The notes under the pieces were generated by a model. It ran no database searches. It saw only the letters and a program-made list of their open reading frames with translations, and was not told the DNA's origin. A program made the translations under genes and the position numbers. DNA of 53,735 bases. Origin: Pseudogymnoascus destructans (lineage: Eukaryota > Ascomycota > Leotiomycetes > Thelebolales > Thelebolaceae). Shown here piece after piece: positions 32,901-42,600 of this stretch. The stretch covers positions 1-53,735 of the forward strand of contig NW_020167569.1 in NCBI RefSeq assembly GCF_001641265.1, read 5' to 3'. Position 1 is the first letter of the stretch. Every line of letters starts with the position of its first letter.

Positions 32901-34392
32901 TGATCGCTCGGAGGGGATGATGCATAAACAGCGCTTCCAGGGCGTGGTGGATGTGGAGGATGAGGAGAGTGAGGCTGAGGTGAATAGTAAGCCTTGGCCT
33001 GTGTTGAGTGAGGTCGATTTCTCAGCCTTGCAGGAGGGGTATTATGGGAAGGCTTTCACGTCGAGGGGCGGACCTGTGGAGTTTGAGACGCCGCAACAAA
33101 GAATCCAGTCTAAGCGTGAGGACACAGAGTTAATGGTTGTTTACACGGGTGTTAAGGATATCCCGCACTCACCCAAGGAACCGCCCTTTGAACCTACCAC
33201 CCCAGGAACGGAGGTCGTACAACTTCGTCAGCCTACGAACTTCCCGAAAGTCAAACGTCGACTCCTCGACATCGAACTCTACGGCGCTGACGCAGCGATG
33301 GCGCGTCTCTTCCGGAATGAAGAGGAGGAACGCCTCGGTATACACAGAGAAATGCAGCATAAACGCGCTGCTGAGATCCTGGGTCTGCCAACAACGGCTA
33401 AACTATCTGTCCCGGCTATGCTCAACGCCATCGCGAATAGTCCTCGTTTCCCGAAGAAGGAGATGCCTCAGAAATCGCTGGAGGAAATTATCACGACACT
33501 CGCGGAGTTACAAGCTGGTACTACACCGATCTCGACGCTCTTCCCACCCACCCCTAAGCCCGCACAACCCACCACCGCTTACCCAACACCACCTGGCATG
33601 GACCCAGCAGAATGGACAAACCTCTCCGCCATCTTCGCATCCAAAATCGGTCTACCCTTTCCCGCTGTCGAAGCACCGGACTGGATGGCCCCCGCCTCGA
33701 AGAAGGTATATTACGAGACGCTTCTCAAAGAACAGATTGCCAATGCGGCGAGGGATAAGGCTTTCCAGGATCGTCATATCGCGGAGGCACAGGCGAGAAT
33801 TAAGCCAGTAGTTGGGCAGGAGGATTTGATGGGGCAGTTGCAGAAGATCATGGGGGCCCAGACGCAGGGGCAGGGTCAACAGCAGCCGGCGTATCAACAG
33901 CCGGCCGCGCAGGCAGAGGGAGGGGAGTATGATCCATCTGGCCTCCAGAATCTCCTCGCGGGAATGGGGTACCCCCAGAAACCCCAGCAGCAGCAGCAGC
34001 AGATGCAGTGGCCCAGCCAACCCCAAACCACCACCGCCAATTATCCGGCTCAGACGCAGTATCAAGAACAGCCTGCGTGGCTTGCATACGCTGCTAGTTT
34101 GCAACAAGCTGCTCCCACCCCACCTTCTACCTGGAGCACCTCCTCCTCCCAACAGCAACAGCAGCAGCAGTCCGGTGCGCAGACTTGGGGGTCGGGGGGT
34201 TATGGACAGGATGGCGCGGAGGGGGGGAAGAAACCGTGGGATGCTGGTGGTGGGGATAGAGGCGGGGGAGGAAAATTCAACAAGAATAGGTTGGATCCGG
34301 ATTATAAGCGGGGGACGAAACCGTGTCGGTTCTGGCAGGAGGGGAAGTGTGCGAAGGGGGTTAATTGCACTTTTATTCATGAGCAGCAGTGA
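29985..34392 (+). CDS. PNUTS-like protein: Q-rich N-terminus, PP1-docking motif, CCCH finger
   Basis: Proposed four exons, join(29985-31023, 31096-31167, 31242-31510, 31702-34392), in frame throughout, give 1356 residues. Introns 1 and 2 are GT-AG. Intron 3 (191 bp) is GC-AG with donor GCAAGT and a perfect TACTAAC branch site just before the acceptor. Residues 1-300 are Gln/Pro-rich and 400-460 are acidic Ser/Glu. About 480-650 is a helical region resembling a TFIIS N-terminal (LW) type fold. At about 825 is RVHF, an RVxF-type PP1-binding motif, followed by GGDSLTEVRIF. The C-terminus is a CX7CX5CX3H finger (CRFWQEGKCAKGVNCTFIH, about 1334-1352). This order matches PNUTS/Ppn1, the PP1 subunit of the cleavage and polyadenylation machinery, but identity is inferred. 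The alternative is two genes, the second starting at ATG 31693 inside intron 3. Confidence 0.7.
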
Positions 34393-34834
34393 GGGGGTCT
34401 AGGAATGAGGGTTCGGAAGCCTTCATTCAATCCGAGGGTTTCCTTTGTGAACTGGGGATGCTGGGGGGGATGTTTTTATAGCGCGGCGTTTGGGGTTGGG
34501 CATTGAGTTGGTGGGTGGCTTTTGGGGAGGAAGGGGGATGGGGGGTATACTACTGTATTTTTGTAACAATAGGGGCGATGCATATGGAGGAGGCAGCACA
34601 GACAACGGATGATTATGGAGGGAGGAGGGGATTGTTTGTATTATAGGGGAATGGAAAGAATAGTCTTTGGTTGGGGTTTGTGAATGGGAGTTGTGTTGGA
34701 TGTGCTTTGAGATGTTCGATGTGTTCTGGTGAATATATGTTGTGGAATGTTCCTTTTAAATAAAATTAACTGTAATTAACTGTTTTATCATTCTCAAATT
34801 AGGGACGAACAATTGTAGAGGATAATAAAGAGTA
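34393..34834. other. 3' flank of PNUTS-like gene up to transposon
   Basis: About 440 bp of non-coding 3' region, becoming AT-rich from 34740. A TA dinucleotide at 34833-34834 is the left target duplication of the transposon that follows. Confidence 0.5.
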
Positions 34835-34917
34835 ACGTGGTTTACCACCAAACGGAACATCCCACCAAATGAAACACTTTCCGATAGCATCGCAACCTCA
34901 AACCCAATTACTCCACC
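34835..34917 (+). repeat. Left 83-bp terminal inverted repeat
   Basis: From ACGTGGTTTACC to AATTACTCCACC. It is the exact reverse complement of 36613-36695. The transposase ATG lies 17 bp inside it. Confidence 0.95.
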
Positions 34918-34933
34918 ACACCACAACAAAAAG

Positions 34934-36598
34934 ATGCCTCAGAAAGCTAATGAAGGCCGAGTTTTACTAGCCATTCAAGCTACCAAATCACCCCACAAAC
35001 TGTCCATCCGACGTGCTGCGCAGCTATATGAGGTCCCACATGTAACACTTACCCGTCGCATACACGGAAGCCAACCACGAGCTGGTAGACGCGACAAACA
35101 ACGTCCATTGACCCCAATTGAGGAAGAGGAGCTCATACGATACGTACTTGACCTAGATTCGCGAGGATTTCCACCTCGAATTGAGGATGTACGAGATATA
35201 GCGAATCTCCTCCGTGCGACGCGTCGCGAACCCCCAGTTGGAAAAAACTGGCCCTACCGCTTTGTACACAATGAACCAAAGCTTAAGACGCGTCTCTCTC
35301 GTGCGTACGACCTCCAGCGAGCCCTCTGCGAAGATCCTGATTGTATAAGAAAGTGGTTTGAGCTGGTAAAGAACATGCAGGCGAAGTACAGCATCCAGGA
35401 TGCTGACTTCTACAACTTTGATGAGACGGGCTTTATGATGGGTGTTATCTGTGGGAATATGGTTGTTACGAGCTCAGATCGAAAAGGCCGAGCAAAGCAG
35501 CTTCAGTCTGGTAATCGGGAATGGGCAACAGCGATTGAATGTGTGAGTGCAGACGGCTTTGTAGTGCCTGCATACTTGATTGTACAAGGCAAGCATCACC
35601 TTGCGCCTTGGTACACAGAGTGCGGCCTTCCACCTACTTGGGCCATCAAGACCTCACCAAATGGCTGGACCGACAATGATACAGGTCTAGACTGGATAAA
35701 ACACTTTAATCAGCATACACGTGTACGAACACAAGGGGTCTGGCGGATGATTGTCCTAGATGGCCATGAGAGCCACCTATCTGCCCAGTTTGATATGTAC
35801 TGCAAGGAGAACAACATTATTATGCTCTGTCTCCCTGCGCACTCCTCACATCTTACCCAGCCTCTTGATGTTGGGTGTTTTAGTGTACTAAAGCGAATGT
35901 ATGGTCGAGAACTTGAGGTCTTCATTAAGGCCTCTATTACCCATATCACTAAGATTGAGTTCTTTATTGCATTCAAGGCTGCCCACGACCATACAATGAC
36001 AACTGAAAATATCCTAGCTGGCTTTCGAGGTACTGGCCTAGTCCCGTACAACCCAGAAGCAGTTCTCTCAAAGCTTGATATCAAGTTACGGACGCCAACA
36101 CCAACTGGATCCCCCCTACTAGAGGCTGACCCTTGGGTCCCTCAAACGCCACAAACCCCAGCTGATGCAATTTTGCAGTCTAAGTTTGTACAGAATAGAA
36201 TTGGAATTCATCAAGGAAGCTCCCCAACAATGATTTTTTCAGCTGTAAAGCAGCTGGTGAAGGGTACAGACCGCATTGCGCACCAAATGACCCTTATACA
36301 AGAGGAGGTCCGTACCCTTCGAAAGGCCAACACAGCACTTTCAAAGCGTCGGAAAGCCAAGCGTACACGTGTCCAAGATGGAGGGTCACTTACTATAGAA
36401 GATGCTCAAAAACTGATCGCTGAAAAAGAGGATAAAGGGTTGAAACGACAGAAAAGGTCAAATGAGGAGGGTGCTGTAGAGGCTGGTCCATCGACTTCGC
36501 GGCGCTGTGGGAGGTGCGGCAAGACTGGGCATAATGTACGAACCTGTCAAGAGGTTGAAGAGATATTAGGAGAAGAGAATTCAATTGAGTGTAGTTAA
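34934..36598 (+). CDS. pogo/Fot1 family transposase
   Basis: A 554-residue intact frame from ATG 34934. It cuts and pastes its own element. The N-terminus (about 1-60) is a helix-turn-helix of the Psq/CENP-B type (KLSIRRAAQLYEVPHVTLTRR), and a second CENP-B-type DNA-binding segment follows (about 60-125). The DDE domain covers about 165-370: first Asp in YNFDETGFMMG, second in IVLDGHESHLS, third acidic residue in LTQPLDVGCFSVLK (pogo-type DDD). After a coiled-coil/basic region (about 440-500) the protein ends with a CCHC zinc knuckle, CGRCGKTGHNVRTC, which is an extra for a pogo transposase. Everything needed for activity appears present. Confidence 0.95.
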   Translation: MPQKANEGRVLLAIQATKSPHKLSIRRAAQLYEVPHVTLTRRIHGSQPRAGRRDKQRPLTPIEEEELIRYVLDLDSRGFPPRIEDVRDIANLLRATRREPPVGKNWPYRFVHNEPKLKTRLSRAYDLQRALCEDPDCIRKWFELVKNMQAKYSIQDADFYNFDETGFMMGVICGNMVVTSSDRKGRAKQLQSGNREWATAIECVSADGFVVPAYLIVQGKHHLAPWYTECGLPPTWAIKTSPNGWTDNDTGLDWIKHFNQHTRVRTQGVWRMIVLDGHESHLSAQFDMYCKENNIIMLCLPAHSSHLTQPLDVGCFSVLKRMYGRELEVFIKASITHITKIEFFIAFKAAHDHTMTTENILAGFRGTGLVPYNPEAVLSKLDIKLRTPTPTGSPLLEADPWVPQTPQTPADAILQSKFVQNRIGIHQGSSPTMIFSAVKQLVKGTDRIAHQMTLIQEEVRTLRKANTALSKRRKAKRTRVQDGGSLTIEDAQKLIAEKEDKGLKRQKRSNEEGAVEAGPSTSRRCGRCGKTGHNVRTCQEVEEILGEENSIECS

Positions 36599-36612
36599 TT
36601 TTAATGTGTTAG

Positions 36613-36695
36613 GGTGGAGTAATTGGGTTTGAGGTTGCGATGCTATCGGAAAGTGTTTCATTTGGTGGGATGTTCCGTTTGGTGGTAAACCACGT
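36613..36695 (-). repeat. Right 83-bp terminal inverted repeat
   Basis: The exact reverse complement of 34835-34917. It starts 14 bp after the transposase stop codon. Confidence 0.95.
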
Positions 36696-36697
36696 TA

Positions 36698-37320
36698 TAA
36701 AGTAATTATAATTCTCTTATCAAATAAACTCTTGAAACTACCCTAGGGTTTACACAAATAATCATAATAATCATGACTAACGTATTTCACAAGCGAGTCG
36801 CCTACTCGATTTTACACCCAAAATTATGAATTTTGTAACTAAATATCTCAACAACTGTTTATTAGTAAATTATAAAAATGTATATTTAGCCTTTTATAGG
36901 CATTTAAAGCATCTTTTCTAAGTTTTAAAGTAACTAGTAGTATAGTTATTAAGATACTAAGTTTTGGCCCCCACTTTAGACCTAAATCTTAGTATCTTAA
37001 TAACTACAAGATTAATTGCTTTAAAACAATTGCTGTGTGCGCCTATAAAAGGCGCAGACAGCAATTACCTAGTACATTAGATATCATGGATATTTGTTAT
37101 CCATGTTATCCCTAATATCTACATGTAATGGATAACAAAGGATATCATGGATATTTGCTATCTATGTTATCCTTGATATCCCTTTGGTATGACGCCACTA
37201 TATAAGTAGATAGTATTTCCTTAGATAGGAGCTTGGTGTTCAACTCAATATAGTATTCTTTATAATACTGTAACATGTTACTTAAAAGCCTTTGTGTCTA
37301 ATCACCTACCTCCTCCATTA
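36698..37320. other. AT-rich spacer with hairpins and short repeats
   Basis: No gene is seen. It contains two perfect-looking hairpins: 36943-37006 (arms about 22 bp of TAGTTATTAAGATACTAAG) and 37028-37066 (arms AATTGCTGTSTGCGCC around a TATAAA loop). There is also a repeated GATATCATGGATATTTG segment (37079-37112 and 37139-37172). From 37124 to 37275 the sequence has LTR-like ends (TGTAAT...GTAACA) and an internal TATATAAG, so a small solo LTR is possible but unproven. Confidence 0.5.
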
Positions 37321-37922
37321 AGTTAAACCTTTACGCAAGACACCTCTATGTCTTCTATTCGTTTAGAAGTCAGCGTTACATTAAGTTTCTCTCTACATTC
37401 AAAGAAGCATTCAAAGCTACATTTACAGAGCAGAACATTAAGAGCAGATTCCGAGCTATAGGACTAGTTCTGTACGATCCACAGAATGTCCTCTCCTACT
37501 TAAATCTACACTTAAGAACTCTAACTCCTCCTATAGTTAAGAGCAACAATTAGACTTCAAAGACTCCTCAAACTATAAGAGAGCTTGATTTTCAAACAGA
37601 GCATATTAAGAACCGCATCGTACGACATTAGAATAGCTCTCCTACCTCAATTATGATGCATTCTGCTGTTCTACTAAAGGCAAAAGTTAAGGCTCTACAA
37701 GTAGCAAATGAACAGAAAAAGAGGCTGGAAAAGAAGCGTAAGACGCATATAATGCAAGGGGGAGTCTCTCTGTATAAGACGGAGAGGATATCCTTCAGAG
37801 TGCTAAGGTTGATGCTTAAGTCCGTATGGAAGTGACAAGTGAGAATAGTCGGCAGGTGGGCTCTAAGGGCCGACAGAAGCGCTGTGGCTGATGTGAGAAA
37901 ATAGGACATAATACCCGTACAT
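37321..37922 (+). pseudogene. Degenerate pogo-like transposase C-terminal relic
   Basis: Broken plus-strand fragments match the last third of the intact transposase at 34934-36598. They include FKEAFKATFTEQNIKSRFRA and IGLVLYDPQNVLSYLNLHLR (about 37400-37520), then MMHSAVLLKAKVKALQ (about 37650), and at the very end the zinc-knuckle remnant EKIGHNTRT next to 37922. In-frame stops and AT bias show decay. The sequence is far from identical to the intact element, so it is a different family. It is cut off by the LTR at 37923. Confidence 0.8.
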
Positions 37923-38233
37923 TGTAAGGACGCAGGGCACCGTATCACGAGAAGTGGCATATGGGAGTGCGAGTCGGATATGAGTCGGTGCAATCCTATA
38001 GGTCTACTACGAAGGATACAAAAAAGATGAAAGGGGAGCTTATAGCTTCCTACCCCTTATGTACCTAAATGGGGTCCGACTCGGCTAGGCCTTAGCGTAC
38101 CGGTAGATCCACTCCCGTCTGCCGCCCGAATCGACCCCGACCCTAGAACATCTATGCTGCTATACTACTATGTCGCCTATTCCGCGTTGTCTTACGGGTC
38201 CGAGGGTACCCCGTGTAAGGAGGCATCCTTACA
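37923..38233 (-). repeat. 3' LTR of chromovirus
   Basis: 311 bp, TGTAAGGA to TCCTTACA. It directly abuts the pogo relic on the left and the purine tract (minus strand) on the right. Confidence 0.95.
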
Positions 38234-38523
38234 TTACCCCCCCCCTTGAGAGAGTGCTTTGTCCTCAAAGCGCGTGGCTCCGTGTGCCGACCGAATGGTA
38301 GCCGAGTGTCGGTATGGTCTAGGTAGTCTTTGTTCGAAGATCGTGGTGCTGAATGCGTCCGTGGGATGGATCGCGGAGCGTGCTTTGTTCCTAATAAAAG
38401 CGGGTTGTTGAGGTCCGAGTTGGCACCGTATAGTATCCAGTTGTGGTGTTGCGCGTCGCGAGTTTCTTAGTTACTGTGCGCGCGCTACTACTCCTCAGAA
38501 ATTCATTGTTCTAAGCGGTTGTT
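38234..38523 (+). promoter_or_regulatory. Polypurine tract and probable promoter of the antisense gene
   Basis: The first 14 bases are the minus-strand polypurine tract that primes plus-strand DNA synthesis. The remaining ~275 bp are GC-rich and non-coding and lie upstream of the plus-strand gene starting at 38524. A TATA-like CTAATAAAAG sits at 38391-38400, about 125 bp before the start codon. Confidence 0.55.
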
Positions 38524-39617
38524 ATGGAGCAACCGATTCCACCCAGGATTCGAAGGCTTCTTTTTACAACAACACCGCCTACGAACCCACCTCCCGAATC
38601 CAGTAAGTAGCCCCTCTTGTTCGTATACTGTATACTAATCTGATTGTTTCATAGGAAACAAAACAAACCAGACGACCGAGTAGGTGATGATTGCGCGCCG
38701 ACGCGTAGGTGATAACTTCTGGGCTTGGGGCTGACGGTTTTGTAGGAAACCTTTTCGCGAAGATGCCCGTCCTGCTGCCCCCCGGGGCCCTCCCGGCTGC
38801 GTACCGCGTCCTCTGTATGAGATGCGTGCGCCGTATTGGGACACCCGACGATGCTCCCATGGAGCACGAGTGCGTTTGGAGCGAGAAAAGCTCCAAGTGC
38901 GCCTACTGCGTGAAGCAGAAGGCACCATGTGTGCCGGTGAGTTCTCGGGTGCTGTTCGGTCTGGTGGTTGGTTTCCTGTGCTGACTTTCTGGGGGATAGA
39001 TTCTCTGGTTCCTCGAGGAGGAATATGCCGCCATCGTCGCCGCCGAAGCGGCCACCCCTCCCGTCCCGGCCACCACCCTCAAGACCTACAAGGAGGTCGC
39101 GCGCGTGGCCGACCTCTCCAGCGCCGCCATGCCGGCCCTGCGCTCCCCCTTTGAGGGGGCGCAGTACATTCAGGGGCTGGCCACCCTCGCTGCCATCAAG
39201 GTAAGTTTTCCCCTTTCTGTTGTTCTTGTTCTGGGTCTGACTCCTAGGTAGGACCTCACCGCCGCGGTGGAGGGGTTGAAGGAGGATACGGGGAAGCTCC
39301 TCGCGGGGCAGGCCCGCGCCGTCTCCTTGCTGGGGACGGTGGATAAAACCACCGACAAGGTGGGGAAGGAGGTGAGCTTCGTGGCGACTGCGGTCGCGAA
39401 GGTGGAGAAGGCGGTGGGGAAGTTGGCCGGGGCTGTTGCGGTGGCTCCCCGCAATGGCGGGAAGAGGAAGAGGGGGGAGGAGGAGGGAGGGGAATGGGGA
39501 GAACCCGATTGGGTGAACGGGCCCTGTGCCGGAGGGAACTCGGGCGTGGTCTTTCGCGTGGGGTCACTTCGACCCTTCGTCTCTCATGGTGGTAGCCGCT
39601 TGTTGCGACGCCGGTGA
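38524..39617 (+). CDS. Spliced antisense gene within retrotransposon, six-cysteine protein
   Basis: Proposed join(38524-38602, 38746-38936, 39000-39200, 39252-39617), in frame, 278 residues, opposite in orientation to gag-pol. All three introns have GTAAGT/GTGAGT donors, a CTGAC branch motif and TAG acceptors. Introns 1 and 3 show alternative nearby acceptors, and only the downstream one keeps frame. Residues 50-88 hold a cysteine cluster C-X2-C-X15-C-X8-C-X2-C-X6-C, suggesting zinc binding; its last part has the CX2CX6C spacing of half a Zn2Cys6 finger. Then come an acidic/hydrophobic helix (LEEEYAAIVAAEAA), a long Ala/Lys/Val-rich coiled-coil-like region (about 158-225) and a basic KRKRGEEE patch. 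The gene ends 54 bp from the end of pol, tail to tail. Function is unknown. The start at 38524 is inferred; a shorter form from ATG 38763 is possible. Confidence 0.68.
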
Positions 39618-39671
39618 GACGTTTGGGAAGGGTGGCTTCCGCAAGGGCTACGGCTCTGAGGGTGCCCTGGC

Positions 39672-42600
39672 TTAGAGGGTGTTTAGTTTAGTGTCGTAGG
39701 TAGCAACGACGCTGTTTTCCTCTGCTTTGCCGTGCCTCTCGTGATCGTAGCTTGGTTTGCCTGTCTCCCATTCCGTGATCCAGCCGGGTAGGTCCTGCGG
39801 TGGTCCTGGCAGGTTTGGGTACTCCGCGTGGAACTCCCGGATTTTGTAGGGGGAGTTCTTAAAGTTTGAGGCGGGGTACCATTCCGGGTCCGGATCGTAT
39901 CCGACCCAGGATACCTGGTATTGAAGTTGTTTTCGCCGGATCCTTACGGCGAGGATCTTTTCGACCTCCCACTCCTCTAGGCCGTCTACGACTTTGCTGC
40001 TTGGCTCAGGCGCTGCTTGACCGGGCAGCGGGTTATTCGGAGCCTTGATGAGTACGTCTGGAGAGAAGACATCGTGTATTTGGGAACCCTTCGGTAGGTC
40101 TAGTCGGAAGGCGTGTCCGATTTGTTCCAGTACCGTATAGGGTCCGACCCATTGTTGCCCCAGCTTACGGCTAGGGCGGTGATTTTTCAGATTCTTGGTC
40201 GATAGGTAAACCTTGTCTCCTACATCCCAGTCAATGGCTCGTCGGCGTCGATTCGCGTATTTAGACATATCCTCTTGTGCTTTGGCCATGTTCTCCTTTG
40301 CGTAAATCCATGCGGAGTGCATGCGGTTTGCTACTGCTTTGGCTTCCTTCTGGTTCATGACTTCCCTAGGGGTCGTGGCTTTCGGGGTTTCCCAGTCCCA
40401 ACTGGTGCGCGGATCAGTTCCGTACTTGAGTCGGTAGGGGGTCATTCCGATCGAGGCATGGGGAAGGGTCATTTGCACCCGATCCATGATGGGAATGAGC
40501 TCGCTCCAGTTGTCCTGGTAATGTGATACGAAGGGCCTCAGTCTCTGATCGATATACCGATTCATGATTTCCGTCTGCCCGTCGGTCTGCTTGTGATAGG
40601 CTGTCGACAGCTTGATCTTGACGCCGATGATCCGGCAGAACTCGTGCCAGAAGGATGACACGAATTGGGGTCCGCGGTCACTGACGATCGATACCGGGGT
40701 GTGCCCGAATCGATATATCCATTCGATGAACAGCTGCGCCATTTGTCGTGCATCTGTAGTCTTATAACACGGTATGGTCACCGAACTCTTCCCGAGGCGG
40801 TCCATAAACACTAGGATGCTGTCGTACCCGTGCTTGTCCCTTGGGAACTCCTTGAAGTCCATCGTAAGGTGTTGCATAGGGTAGTCGGGTACCGGTAGGG
40901 GGTGTAGAAAGCCCTGTTGCTTTGTGACATTGGTGTGCGAAAGGCGGCATGTCGCGCAGTTACGCACATACCGTATGCAGTCCGCTTCCATACCGACCCA
41001 GCGATACTTCTGGGCAAGCAACTGGTAGGTCCTCCGGCCGCTGGGGTGCGCCGTCGACACCTGGTCATGCGCCTCTCGGATGAGTTTCGTACACAGCTCG
41101 GTGTGGCGGTTCACACATAGGCGGTCTTTGTACAGGAGGAGTTGGTCGGCTAGGGCGTACCCATCCGGTAAGGGTTGTTTCGCGCGTGTCTCGGCGAACG
41201 ACTTCCGGTTGTCTACGCATAGTGCCTCGATCAGATCGAAGGGCATCTGCGCCTTTGGGGGGTCGATGGCATTGATCGATGCTACATAACTGTCGGCCAA
41301 CTCGGCACTGATACGGGGGTGTAGGCGGGCAGGGCCAAGCAACACCCTCGCACGACTATCCAACTTGACTTTCTGTTGCATTACGAGGTCTTGGTCTCTT
41401 CGGCTCAGAATATCAGCCTTCAGGTTATTCTTACCTGCCGTATACGTAATGTGGAAGTTGAAGTCGGATAGTAGTTCCATCCATCGCACCTGCTTCGCGG
41501 TGAGAACCTTCGTCGTCATGAAGTATTCGAGCGAGCGGTGGTCCGTATACACCTCGACTCGCTGCGTAACAGAGGCCAACTCAGGTCTCCATTTCGCGAA
41601 CGCTTTCACGATGGCGAAGAGTTCCTTGTCATGGATTTCCCAGTTGATCTCATGGCCGGTAAGGACGTGGCTGTAGAAGCTCACTGGGTACCAGAGCTGG
41701 TCCGGGTGCTCTTGTGATAGCACGCCGGCGACGACTCCGTCTGAAGAGTCGGTCTCTAGCTTCGTAGGCAATTCGGGGTTGAAGTGGTGTAGTGCCTGCA
41801 CCGCTAGTAGCTGCCGCCGTAATTCTTCAAAGGCGTTCTCACATTCCTCAGTCCATAGGAACGGCTCCGAGGGGCTCGTGATGGTAGTCAGGGGCTTCGC
41901 GATCTTCCCGAAATTGCGTATGAACTGGCGGTAGAACCCACAGAAGCCTAGATAGGATTTCACACCGGTAACGGTGGTCGGTCGAATCCAGTTTCGAAGG
42001 GGTTCGATCTTGTCGGGGTCCGCCTCGACACCGGAAGTGGTCAGTATGTAACCCAGGTACTTAGTTCGGGTAACATTGAACTCGCACTTCTTGAGGTCGG
42101 CTTGTAGCCCTGCCTCACGAAGGCGCTGTAGGACTTTGTGTACGTGCTCTATATGTTCCGTAGGGTCCTCGGAGTATATGAGAATGTCGTCGAGGTAAGC
42201 CGTACAGAAGTCGTCCAAGTATTGCATGAGGACGTCGTTCATGTAGCGCTGGTACGTTGCGGGGCCGTTGGTCAGTCCGAACGGCAGCACCTTGCACTTA
42301 TAAGATCCATATCGAGTCCGAAAGGTAGTATACTCTTCGGAGTCAGGGTGCATTCGTATGCGATGGAAGGCTTGTCGGATATCTAGTTTCGTGAAAATCT
42401 TGGCTTTCGACACCCGTCCAAGTAGTTCGTCGATGCGCGGTATAGGGTACGGATCGTTGCGGGTGAGTCCGTTCAGCTTGCGGTAATCAATGCAGAACCT
42501 CAGTTTGCCGTCCGCTTTCTTAACGAAGAGTATAGGGGACGCAAAGGGGCTATTGCTATTGACGATGAAGCCTTTCTCCAGGTTCTCCAGCAGGTATTGC

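Larger units (their letters stand above)
34835..36695 (+). mobile_element. Complete pogo/Fot1-type DNA transposon (1861 bp)
   Basis: The element is bounded by 83-bp terminal inverted repeats that are identical base for base, starting ACGTGGTTTACC and ending GGTAAACCACGT. It is flanked by TA on both sides (34833-34834 and 36696-36697), the target duplication of the Tc1/mariner superfamily. It contains one intact transposase gene. Perfect TIRs, an open frame and intact TA flanks point to a very recent, possibly still active insertion. It sits ~440 bp downstream of the PNUTS-like stop codon. Confidence 0.95.
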
